In this document: positions 10,025 through 17,397 of the stretch, piece after piece
How positions within the stretch are numbered: position 1 is the stretch's first letter
How the letters are laid out: each line of letters opens with the position of its first letter
Source: Streptococcus oralis
Lineage (GTDB): Bacteria > Bacillota > Bacilli > Lactobacillales > Streptococcaceae
DNA: 64,000 bases
Direction: 5' to 3'
NCBI RefSeq assembly: GCF_022749195.1
Contig: NZ_CP094226.1
Location: 646,001 to 710,000, forward strand
Position numbers and translations under genes: made by a program
The notes under the pieces: generated by a model
What the model was told of the DNA's origin: nothing
What the model saw: the letters and a program-made list of their open reading frames with translations, nothing else
Database searches by the model: none

Positions 10025-10375
10025 TGGGAGCATCATCAATTCGACAATCATAGCTATGTAGATGATTAAGGTAAGGAGAAAACCAGCTCTCCAGAAAAAT
10101 TTGATGAATTTAGGGTAATAAAAACTTCGTTTTTTGACAAGGAAAAAGACTACAAGGAGGATTGCTAGGAGAGAAAGTGCGACTCCAAGTCGCGGTAGAA
10201 AGTTGTGGGTAAAGGCTTTAGCAGTAATCAGGTAGTACTCAAATACCAAAAGTGGAAAAGCTAGATCCGCGAAATTAAATCCTATTTTCCTAAGTCCAAA
10301 AAGCTTGGTGACAATAAAGCAAACCACCAAGGTTAATATCAATAATAAAATAGATGCTATTTTCATTAAAATCAT
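10022..10375 (-). CDS. DUF3397 family membrane protein
   Basis: A 117-residue protein with about four predicted transmembrane helices (ASILLLILTLVVCFIV, FPLLVFEYYLI, LLAILLVVFFLV, AGFLLTLIIYIAMIV). Size and layout fit DUF3397, a streptococcal/lactobacillar family of unknown function. The start at 10375 is preferred to the ATG three codons later because an extended -10 (TGA TACAAT) ends 6 nt before it. Transcription should therefore begin at this ATG, giving a leaderless message. It is divergent from the MnmL-like gene. Confidence 0.75.
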   Translation of the reverse strand: MILMKIASILLLILTLVVCFIVTKLFGLRKIGFNFADLAFPLLVFEYYLITAKAFTHNFLPRLGVALSLLAILLVVFFLVKKRSFYYPKFIKFFWRAGFLLTLIIYIAMIVELMMLP

Positions 10376-10381
10376 ACCAAT

Positions 10382-10390
10382 ATTGTATCA
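10382..10390 (-). promoter_or_regulatory. Extended -10 promoter placed for a leaderless transcript (DUF3397)
   Basis: On the minus strand TGA-TACAAT is followed by 6 nt and then the ATG at 10375. The predicted +1 is the A of that ATG. No good -35 is seen, as expected for an extended -10 promoter. There is no SD. Confidence 0.6.
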
Positions 10391-10445
10391 TAAAAAAACG
10401 CTAAAGGAAATGAGAAACAAGGGAATTTGTTGGAAAGTCAGGCTT

Positions 10446-10474
10446 TTGAGATTGTAGGTGTTTTTTGTTATAAT
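10446..10474 (+). promoter_or_regulatory. Strong promoter placed for a leaderless transcript (MnmL-like gene)
   Basis: A -35 TTGAGA at 10446-10451, a 17-bp spacer ending in TGT, and a -10 TATAAT at 10469-10474. The ATG at 10482 begins 8 nt after the -10, so +1 should fall at 10481-10482. No SD precedes this start. Confidence 0.75.
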
Positions 10475-10481
10475 GAAAGTT

Positions 10482-11411
10482 ATGAAATCTTATAATACCT
10501 TGAATGATTATTATCGAAAACTTTTCGGAGAAAAGACTTTCAAAGTTCCTATCGATGCGGGATTTGACTGTCCAAATCGGGATGGAACTGTAGCACATGG
10601 TGGTTGTACTTTTTGTACGGTTTCAGGTTCTGGAGATGCCATCGTGGCACCGGATGCCCCTATCCGTGAGCAATTTTATAAGGAAATTGACTTTATGCAC
10701 CGCAAATGGCCAGATGTTCAGAAGTACTTGGTTTATTTTCAAAATTTTACCAACACCCATGAAAAGGTGGAAGTGATTCGGGAGCGATATGAGCAGGCTA
10801 TCAACGAGCCAGGTGTAGTAGGAATCAATATCGGAACACGGCCAGACTGTTTACCCGATGAAACCATCGAATATTTGGCTGAGTTATCGGAACGCATGCA
10901 TGTGACGGTAGAATTGGGCTTACAGACAACCTTTGAAACAACTTCTGACTTGATTAACCGTGCCCATTCTTATGAATTGTATGTGGAAACAGTAAAACGC
11001 TTGAGGAAATATCCCAAGATTGAGATTGTTTCCCATTTGATTAATGGTCTGCCTGGTGAGACTCATGAGATGATGGTCGAAAATGTTCGTCTCTGTGTTA
11101 GGGATAATGATATACAAGGTATTAAGCTGCACTTGCTTCACCTCATGACCAATACGCGCATGCAGCGGGATTACCACGAAGGACGCTTGCAACTGATGAG
11201 TCAGGATGAGTATGTCAAGGTCATCTGTGATCAGTTGGAAATCATTCCCAAGCATATCGTCATCCATCGAATTACTGGAGATGCACCGAGAGATATGCTG
11301 ATTGGTCCTATGTGGAGCCTCAATAAATGGGAAGTGCTAAATGCTATTGAAACTGAAATGAGACGTCGTGGAAGTGTGCAAGGATGCAAGGCTGTAAAAC
11401 AGGAGTTTTAA
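10482..11411 (+). CDS. mnmL: Radical SAM protein, TIGR01212/YtqA family (MnmL)
   Basis: A 309-residue Elp3-like radical SAM enzyme. The cluster-binding cysteines are in the segment CPNRDG...GGCTFC (C-x11-C-x2-C). Other family motifs include YFQNFTNTH, GINIGTRPDC and VELGLQT. YtqA homologues have been assigned (as MnmL) to a Gram-positive route for the mnm5(s2)U wobble modification of tRNA. This fits the next gene, ytqB/mnmM, one base downstream. The start follows the family N-terminus MKSYNTLNDYYRKLFG. There is no RBS and the promoter sits right against the ATG. The family is certain; the precise reaction is from literature memory. Confidence 0.82.
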   Translation: MKSYNTLNDYYRKLFGEKTFKVPIDAGFDCPNRDGTVAHGGCTFCTVSGSGDAIVAPDAPIREQFYKEIDFMHRKWPDVQKYLVYFQNFTNTHEKVEVIRERYEQAINEPGVVGINIGTRPDCLPDETIEYLAELSERMHVTVELGLQTTFETTSDLINRAHSYELYVETVKRLRKYPKIEIVSHLINGLPGETHEMMVENVRLCVRDNDIQGIKLHLLHLMTNTRMQRDYHEGRLQLMSQDEYVKVICDQLEIIPKHIVIHRITGDAPRDMLIGPMWSLNKWEVLNAIETEMRRRGSVQGCKAVKQEF

Positions 11412-11412
11412 A

Positions 11413-11970
11413 ATGAAAAGACCACTTGAGATGGCACATGATTTTTTGGCTGAGGTTGTGACAAAAGAGGATATTGTAGTGGATGCGACTATGGGCAATG
11501 GACACGATACCCTTTTTTTAGCCAAGCTAGCCAAGCAAGTCTATGCCTTTGATATCCAGGAGCAGGCTTTGGAGAAGACGCAAGAGCGTTTGGATCAGGC
11601 TGGAATGACAAATGCTCAGTTAATCTTGCAAGGTCACGAGACACTGGATCAATTTGTGACAGAAGCTAAGGCAGGGATTTTTAATCTGGGTTATTTACCT
11701 TCTGCTGATAAATCCGTCATCACCCAACCTCAGACTACCATTGAAGCCTTAGAAAAGCTGTGTCATTTGCTTGTCAAAGGAGGACGGATTGCTATCATGA
11801 TCTACTATGGTCATGAAGGAGGAGATACTGAGAGGGATGCTGTATTGGATTTTGTTAGTCAGTTGAACCAACAAGAGTATACAGCTGCCATTTATCGAAC
11901 CCTAAACCAAGTCAATAATCCCCCGTTTTTAGTTATGATTGAGAAATTAGAAAGGTATAGACATGGATAA
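11413..11970 (+). CDS. mnmM: tRNA wobble-uridine methyltransferase, YtqB/MnmM family
   Basis: A 185-residue class I SAM methyltransferase of the rRNA_methylase/YtqB family. Visible motifs are VVDATMGNGHDTLFLA (SAM loop), VYAFDIQ, a NLGYLP tetrad-type motif, and IMIYYGHEGG, all typical of YtqB. The family, renamed MnmM, installs the terminal methyl of mnm5(s2)U in tRNA of Gram-positives that lack a separate MnmC. It is separated from the radical SAM gene by one base, with its SD (AGGAG) inside that gene's end. The next small ORF overlaps its 3' end by 8 bp. Confidence 0.85.
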   Translation: MKRPLEMAHDFLAEVVTKEDIVVDATMGNGHDTLFLAKLAKQVYAFDIQEQALEKTQERLDQAGMTNAQLILQGHETLDQFVTEAKAGIFNLGYLPSADKSVITQPQTTIEALEKLCHLLVKGGRIAIMIYYGHEGGDTERDAVLDFVSQLNQQEYTAAIYRTLNQVNNPPFLVMIEKLERYRHG

Positions 11971-12217
11971 ACAATACCTTCGTGAGAAGCTTGAGACAAT
12001 GCGCCAAAATTTTGTCGAGTCAACGCATCACGAGCGAGCAGTCGGGGTGCTCGACGAAGCACATATGAGCAAGAAAATGCTTAAAATCAAGAAAAAATTA
12101 GTGGCTCTTGAAATGGAACGATGCCAGAAAAAAATTGAGCACAAAGACTGTTCTAAGATTGATCAGAAAATTCAAGAGCAAAAGGAGATTTTTGAATCTT
12201 GTTGTAAAAAAGATTAA
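11963..12217 (+). CDS. Small charged protein of unknown function, coupled to mnmM
   Basis: An 84-residue highly charged, probably helical protein (KKMLKIKKKLVALEMERCQKK) ending in ESCCKKD. It has four cysteines in its C-terminal half. I do not recognise a family. The ATG lies 8 bp inside the end of mnmM, with an SD-like GAAAGG upstream, so translation is probably coupled. It is followed 11 bp later by the antiporter gene. It probably belongs to the mnmL-mnmM transcript. The cysteines could bind metal, but that is only a guess. Confidence 0.65.
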   Translation: MDKQYLREKLETMRQNFVESTHHERAVGVLDEAHMSKKMLKIKKKLVALEMERCQKKIEHKDCSKIDQKIQEQKEIFESCCKKD

Positions 12218-12228
12218 GGAGGAATTGT

Positions 12229-14283
12229 GTGGAATTACTCATTTACTTGATTCTATTTTTATTTGTCTTAATCATTTCAACCACGACCAATAAACTTCTC
12301 CCTTTTTTGCCTCTTCCTCTTGTGCAAATCCTTTTGGGGATTGGGATTGGCTTATTTGTTCCTGATGCGGATTTTCATCTCAATACGGAGCTGTTTCTGG
12401 CCATGGTTATTGGTCCCTTACTTTTCCGGGAGGCAGAAGAAGCGGATATTACGTCCATTTTGAAGCACTGGCGGATTGTCGTCTTTCTGATTTTTCCTGT
12501 GATTTTTATCTCGACCTTAAGCTTAGGAGGTATGGCTCACTTCCTTTGGATGACTCTTCCTTTAGCTGCCTGTTTGGCAGTTGGAGCGGCACTTGGGCCA
12601 ACAGATTTGGTTGCTTTCGCATCTCTTTCTGAACGTTTTTGTTTTCCAAAACGGGTTTCCAATATCCTAAAAGGGGAAGGGCTCTTAAATGACGCTTCTG
12701 GTTTGGTTGCCTTTCAGATGGCTCTGGCTGCTTGGACAACAGGAACGTTTTCTTTCAGCCAAGCTGGGACTTCCCTAGCACTTTCTATCCTCGGTGGTTT
12801 TGTAGTCGGTTTTGTGACGGCTATGGTCAATCGTTTCTTGCATAGCTTTTTGCTGAGTGTACGAGCGATAGATATAGCCAGTGAATTATTGCTAGAACTA
12901 AGTTTGCCACTCATGACCTTTTTCATCGCAGAAGAGTTTCATGTTTCAGGGATTATCGCAGTAGTGGTTGCAGGTATTTTGAAGGCCAGTCGCTTTAAGA
13001 AAATTACGCTCCTTGAGGCTCAGGTAGACACCGTGACGGAGACCGTCTGGCACACCGTGACCTTTATGCTAAATGGATCAGTCTTTGTTCTCTTGGGAAT
13101 GGAATTAGAGTTGATTGCAGAGCCGATTTTGTCTAATTCTCTCTACAATCCCCTTCTTTTACTGATTTCAGTTGTCGTTCTGACCTTCTTGCTTTTTGCG
13201 ATCCGCTTTGTCATGATTGCTGGTTTTTACTTTGTGAGGACGCGTCGACTTAAGAAAAAAATTCATAAGTACATGAAAGATATGCTTCTTTTGACCTTCT
13301 CTGGTGTCAAAGGGACAGTATCTATCGCGACCATTCTCCTCATACCAAGTCATTTGGAGCAGGAATACCCTCTCTTACTCTTCCTTGTAGCAGGCGTTAC
13401 ACTATTGAGCTTTCTAACAGGTTTATTGGTCCTCCCTCACTTATCTGAGGAACAAGAGGAAAGCAAGGATCATTTGATGCATATTGCGATTTTGAATGAT
13501 GTGGCTGCAGAATTAGAAAAAGAGCTAGACCATCACAAGAACAAACTCCCTCTTTATGCAGCTATTGATAATTATCATGGTCGAATTGAAAACCTCATCC
13601 TTAGTCTGGAAAATAAGAGAGTCCAAGAGGACTGGGAGTCCCTCAAGCTTCTTATCTTGAGTATTGAGATTGACGGTTTGGAACAAGCCTACGAGGAAAA
13701 TAGAATCAGTGAGCGTGGCTATCGAGTTTACCAGCGTTACCTAAAAAACATGGAGCAGAGTATCAATCGGAATTTCGCTTCTAGAGTGACTTATTACTTC
13801 CTAGTTTCCTTACGGATACTGCGCTTTCTACTCCATGAAATGTTTACCTTTGGTAAGACCTTTCGCAGTTGGATGAATGAAGAATCTCGTAAACTACTAG
13901 CAGTTGACTATGATCAGATTTCAGAGTTGTATTTGGAAAATACAGAGCTGATTATCGAGAGTTTGGAAAACCTCAAAGGGGTTTACAAGAGTTCTCTGAT
14001 TAGCTTTATGCAAGAGTCTCGTCTACGCGAGACGGCCATTATCGGAAGTGGTGCTTTTGTTGAGCGGGTTATCAATCGCATCAAGCCAAACAATATCGAT
14101 GAAATGCTGCGAGGCTACTATCTCGAACGTAAGGCAATCTTTGAATACGAAGAAGCTAAACTGATAACAGCCAAGTATGCCAAAAAACTACGCCAAAATG
14201 TGAATAATTTAGAGAATTATTCTCTGAAAGAGGCTGCAAATACCTTGCCTTATGATATGCTAGATTTAATCAGAAGAACTTAG
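12229..14283 (+). CDS. CPA1-family Na+(K+)/H+ antiporter
   Basis: A 684-residue monovalent cation/proton antiporter with about 12 membrane segments in the first ~400 residues and a ~280-residue cytoplasmic tail. The motifs GAALGPTDLVAFA and GEGLLNDASGLVAF carry the Asp and Asn-Asp residues typical of CPA1/NhaP-type exchangers. The start is GTG at 12229, six bases after a strong AAGGAGG. It exchanges Na+ or K+ for protons at the membrane for pH and salt homeostasis. It lies 11 bp after the small coupled ORF and 29 bp before the yihY-like gene, so probably in one operon. Ion preference cannot be told from sequence. Confidence 0.85.
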   Translation: MELLIYLILFLFVLIISTTTNKLLPFLPLPLVQILLGIGIGLFVPDADFHLNTELFLAMVIGPLLFREAEEADITSILKHWRIVVFLIFPVIFISTLSLGGMAHFLWMTLPLAACLAVGAALGPTDLVAFASLSERFCFPKRVSNILKGEGLLNDASGLVAFQMALAAWTTGTFSFSQAGTSLALSILGGFVVGFVTAMVNRFLHSFLLSVRAIDIASELLLELSLPLMTFFIAEEFHVSGIIAVVVAGILKASRFKKITLLEAQVDTVTETVWHTVTFMLNGSVFVLLGMELELIAEPILSNSLYNPLLLLISVVVLTFLLFAIRFVMIAGFYFVRTRRLKKKIHKYMKDMLLLTFSGVKGTVSIATILLIPSHLEQEYPLLLFLVAGVTLLSFLTGLLVLPHLSEEQEESKDHLMHIAILNDVAAELEKELDHHKNKLPLYAAIDNYHGRIENLILSLENKRVQEDWESLKLLILSIEIDGLEQAYEENRISERGYRVYQRYLKNMEQSINRNFASRVTYYFLVSLRILRFLLHEMFTFGKTFRSWMNEESRKLLAVDYDQISELYLENTELIIESLENLKGVYKSSLISFMQESRLRETAIIGSGAFVERVINRIKPNNIDEMLRGYYLERKAIFEYEEAKLITAKYAKKLRQNVNNLENYSLKEAANTLPYDMLDLIRRT

Positions 14284-14312
14284 ACGATGAAGAAAATGAC
14301 GGAGGATGAAAC

Positions 14313-15173
14313 ATGAAAAAGTGGTGGAAAGAGCTGATGGACAGGCCCTTATTGAAAGCTTTTTTGCATTATTATCAAGCATCTGATAGCGAGTTGACCA
14401 GTGTTGCGGTTGCCTACTATTGGTTGATTTCAATCTTTCCTTTGCTAATGATAATGGTCAATATTTTGCCTTATTTTCAGATTCCGGTCTCAAATTTCTT
14501 ACTTACGATCAAGGAATTTTTGCCTGATACGGTGTATGATGTGGTCGCCAAGATTGTCCGAGAAGTTCTGACTCAACCATCGACTGGTTTGCTGAGTTTT
14601 GCTGTTTTATCTGCCCTCTGGACTTTTTCGAAATCAATGGATTTCCTCCAAAAAGCCTTTAACAAAGCCTATGGAGTGACCAAGAGTCGAGGCATTATCT
14701 CCCATCAGTTGATGAGTCTACTTGTTAGTTTTGGCTTGCAGATCCTTTTTGCCTTTGCCTTGTTTTTGAGTATGTTTGGTCGTATGTTGCTTAACCTCCT
14801 CAAAACTTACTGGCAATCAGACAGTCCGCTATTTTCCTACCTGCAAGACTTTACAGGCCCTCTGGTCTATGCCTTGATCTTTGCCATTCTAGTCATGATT
14901 TATTACTTCCTTCCAAAAGTAAAAGCACCACGAATCCGCTATGTTTTACCAGGAAGTGTCTTTGTCTTGCTAACTCTTATCTTTTTATTGAATATCTTTT
15001 CTGTCTACGTCAATAGTTATGTTAATCATCTGGTTGATGTCCGATTTTTCAGTTCCATTATTGTGGTAGTCATGATGTTCTGGTTTATTCTCATTGCAAA
15101 GATTTTGATTATCGGAGCAGTTATCAATGCCAGTGTTCAGAGTTTGAAAGATCCAAAGTTTGGTATAGAATAA
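14313..15173 (+). CDS. YihY/virulence factor BrkB family membrane protein
   Basis: A 286-residue integral membrane protein with about six transmembrane segments. Typical family landmarks are SVAVAYYWLISIFPLLMI near residue 30, LSALWTFSKSMDFLQKAFNKAYGV near 100, and a last helix VVMMFWFILIAKILIIGAVINA. The function of the family is unresolved; despite the old RNase BN label these proteins are not RNases. It has an RBS (GGAGG) and lies 29 bp after the antiporter gene. The transcript ends at a bidirectional terminator. Confidence 0.85.
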   Translation: MKKWWKELMDRPLLKAFLHYYQASDSELTSVAVAYYWLISIFPLLMIMVNILPYFQIPVSNFLLTIKEFLPDTVYDVVAKIVREVLTQPSTGLLSFAVLSALWTFSKSMDFLQKAFNKAYGVTKSRGIISHQLMSLLVSFGLQILFAFALFLSMFGRMLLNLLKTYWQSDSPLFSYLQDFTGPLVYALIFAILVMIYYFLPKVKAPRIRYVLPGSVFVLLTLIFLLNIFSVYVNSYVNHLVDVRFFSSIIVVVMMFWFILIAKILIIGAVINASVQSLKDPKFGIE

Positions 15174-15177
15174 TTAG

Positions 15178-15212
15178 AAAAATCCCTATTAGGTTTCCTA
15201 ATAGGGATTTTC
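15178..15212. terminator. Bidirectional terminator between yihY-like gene and queA
   Basis: Perfect inverted repeat AAAATCCCTATTAGG / CCTAATAGGGATTTT with a TTT loop. T runs on both strands allow it to end both convergent genes. Confidence 0.92.
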
Positions 15213-16241
15213 TTAATAGATAAACATGGCATCTCCAAAACTGAAGAAGCGGTAGTGTTCTTGGATGGCATGGTGATAGGCATCTAGGACTAAGTCACGA
15301 CCTGCAAAGGCAGAAACTAGCATGACAAGAGTTGATTTTGGCAGGTGGAAGTTGGTTGAAAAGGCATCTACGACCTTCCAGTCGTAGCCTGGTTTGATAA
15401 AGATATTGGTCCAACCAGAATCTGCTTGGATTTGCCCATCAAACTTGGAACCGATGGTTTCCAGTGTGCGAATCGAAGTGGTTCCAACAGCGATGACGCG
15501 ACCTCCATTTTCCTTGACTGAGCGAAGGGTGGCAGCTGCTTCATCAGAAAGTTGGTAGAACTCCGAGTGCATTTCGTGTTCGTCCAGATTGTCAACAGAG
15601 ACAGGTCTAAAGGTTCCGAGTCCGACATGGAGAGTGAGATAGACCAGATGAACACCCTTGGCTTGGATTTCTGCTAGCAGTTCTTTGGTGAAGTGCAATC
15701 CAGCAGTTGGTGCTGCAGCAGAGCCACTCTCTTTAGCGTAGACCGTTTGATAACGTTCACGGTCATCCAATTTTTCATGGATATAAGGTGGTAGTGGCAT
15801 TTCACCCAGACTTTCCAAAACTTCTAGGAAAATTCCTTGGTATTCAAAGCGGACAATGCGGCCCCCGTGGGTTAATTCTTCGGTAACGACAGCGCTGAGG
15901 CGGCCATCGCCAAAGCTGACACGAGTACCAACCTTGAGACGTTTGGCAGGTTTAGCCAGAACTTCCCACTCATCACCTGCAGTATTTTTGAGCAGGAGAA
16001 GTTCCACATGACCTCCTGTTTCTTCCTTTTGACCATAGAGGCGGGCAGGGAGAACGCGAGTGTCGTTCATAACAAGGGCATCACCAGGTTCCAGCATATC
16101 AATAATGGAGTGGAAGTGTTTATCCTGCATTTCTCCCGTCTCACGATTAACGATAAGAAGTTTAGACGCATCACGTTTTTCAAGTGGTGTTTGGGCAATC
16201 AATTCCTCAGGTAAGTGGAAATCAAAATCAGCTGTATTCAT
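15213..16241 (-). CDS. queA: S-adenosylmethionine:tRNA ribosyltransferase-isomerase
   Basis: A 342-residue QueA. It transfers and isomerises the ribosyl group of SAM onto preQ1 in tRNA to give epoxyqueuosine, the penultimate step of queuosine synthesis. Family features are the N-terminus [49 protein letters not shown] and GTTSIRTLE. The start shown (MNTADF) follows the usual family length. Two ATGs just upstream at 16253 and 16250 are in frame and lie closer to a weak AGAAAGA motif. An extended -10 (TGTTATAAT on the minus strand) lies about 30 bp upstream. Confidence 0.95.
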   Translation of the reverse strand: MNTADFDFHLPEELIAQTPLEKRDASKLLIVNRETGEMQDKHFHSIIDMLEPGDALVMNDTRVLPARLYGQKEETGGHVELLLLKNTAGDEWEVLAKPAKRLKVGTRVSFGDGRLSAVVTEELTHGGRIVRFEYQGIFLEVLESLGEMPLPPYIHEKLDDRERYQTVYAKESGSAAAPTAGLHFTKELLAEIQAKGVHLVYLTLHVGLGTFRPVSVDNLDEHEMHSEFYQLSDEAAATLRSVKENGGRVIAVGTTSIRTLETIGSKFDGQIQADSGWTNIFIKPGYDWKVVDAFSTNFHLPKSTLVMLVSAFAGRDLVLDAYHHAIQEHYRFFSFGDAMFIY

Positions 16242-16318
16242 TTTTTTCATCATTCTTTCTAAGTTCTAATCCTATCCATTATAACATGTTTCAAGTTTGG
16301 ACGCTCTTTTTTTGGAAA

Positions 16319-16332
16319 ATAAATCGTTTTCA
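16319..16332 (-). promoter_or_regulatory. Possible cre (CcpA) site upstream of nagB
   Basis: Read on the minus strand this is TGAAAACGATTTAT. It matches the cre core TGNAARCGNWWWCA except at the last two bases. It lies just upstream of the nagB -35 in the queA-nagB gap, where carbon-catabolite control is expected. Sequence match only. Confidence 0.4.
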
Positions 16333-16333
16333 C

Positions 16334-16362
16334 TTGACAAAAATTGGTCTATACCATATAAT
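16334..16362 (+). promoter_or_regulatory. nagB promoter with embedded NagR-type operator
   Basis: A -35 TTGACA at 16334-16339, a 17-bp spacer and a -10 TATAAT at 16357-16362. The spacer is largely filled by TGGTCTATACCA (16345-16356), the inverse complement of the TGGTATAGACCA-type site bound by the GntR regulator NagR. Repressor binding here would block RNA polymerase. It should be released by glucosamine-6-phosphate or GlcNAc-6-phosphate. Confidence 0.75.
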
Positions 16363-16388
16363 AAATATAGAAATATGGAGGATATAAA

Positions 16389-17096
16389 ATGAAAGTTATT
16401 AAAGTTGAAAACCAAATTGAAGGTGGAAAAGTAGCTTTTGAGATTTTGAAGGAAAAATTGGCCAATGGTGCTCAAACATTAGGACTTGCGACAGGAAGTA
16501 GTCCACTTGAATTTTACAAGGAAATCGTTGAGAGTGACCTTGATTTTTCAAATCTGACTAGTGTGAACCTTGATGAGTATGTAGGGCTTGATGGGGACAA
16601 TCCACAATCTTATCGTTACTTCATGCAAGAAAACTTATTCAACCAAAAACCATTTAAAGAAAGCTTCTTGCCACGTGGTGTTAAGGACAATGCTGAAGAA
16701 GAAGTAGAACGCTATAATCAAATTTTGGCTGACCATCCAGTTGATTTGCAAATCTTGGGGATTGGTCGCAATGGACACATCGGCTTTAACGAGCCAGGAA
16801 CTCCATTTGATAGCCAAACGCATTTAGTAGAACTTGATCAATCTACCATCGAAGCCAATGCTCGCTTCTTTGACAAGATTGAAGATGTTCCAACCCAAGC
16901 CATTTCAATGGGAATTAAAAACATCTTGGATGCCAAGTCAATTATTCTCTTTGCTTACGGTGAGTCAAAAGCAGAAGCCATTGCCGGAACAGTATCAGGC
17001 CCAGTGACTGAGAATCTCCCAGCAAGCAGTCTACAAAACCACCCTGATGTGACGATCATCGCAGATGCAGAAGCGCTCAGCTTACTTGAAAAGTAA
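16389..17096 (+). CDS. nagB: Glucosamine-6-phosphate deaminase
   Basis: A 235-residue NagB. It converts glucosamine-6-phosphate to fructose-6-phosphate plus ammonia, feeding amino sugars from host glycans into glycolysis. Motifs: [12 protein letters not shown] (phosphate loop), NLDEYVGL with the catalytic Asp, [14 protein letters not shown] with the His/Glu pair, and [11 protein letters not shown]. Its length matches the short Gram-positive NagB type. It has its own promoter with a NagR-like operator and a GGAGG RBS. The bgaA upstream in this window is a plausible supplier of substrate by glycan trimming. Confidence 0.96.
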   Translation: MKVIKVENQIEGGKVAFEILKEKLANGAQTLGLATGSSPLEFYKEIVESDLDFSNLTSVNLDEYVGLDGDNPQSYRYFMQENLFNQKPFKESFLPRGVKDNAEEEVERYNQILADHPVDLQILGIGRNGHIGFNEPGTPFDSQTHLVELDQSTIEANARFFDKIEDVPTQAISMGIKNILDAKSIILFAYGESKAEAIAGTVSGPVTENLPASSLQNHPDVTIIADAEALSLLEK

Positions 17097-17105
17097 AAAT
17101 ACAAG

Positions 17106-17137
17106 AACCACTTGCTCTTTGGAGTGAGTGGTTTTTT
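17106..17137 (+). terminator. nagB terminator
   Basis: A 12-bp stem with two G-T pairs (AACCACTTGCTC / GAGTGAGTGGTT) is followed by a T run. Confidence 0.85.
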
Positions 17138-17397
17138 GATTCTTTATAAATAGCAGGAATTTTTTATTATATTCTATGAAAGGTTAATTTAGTTTGTAAA
17201 ATAATTTATTTGAAATATAAAACATTAGTATAAATATTCCTAAAAACAAACATAAAGAGCGCTTAATATAATGATGTTTAAAACTTTGCTCATTTAGCTC
17301 ACTTAATAGAAAAAAAGTTATTATTCTAGGATAATTTAGTAGCTAAATCATTAAAAATAATGTATAATATCTTAAAAAATAATTTTAGGAGATTCTA

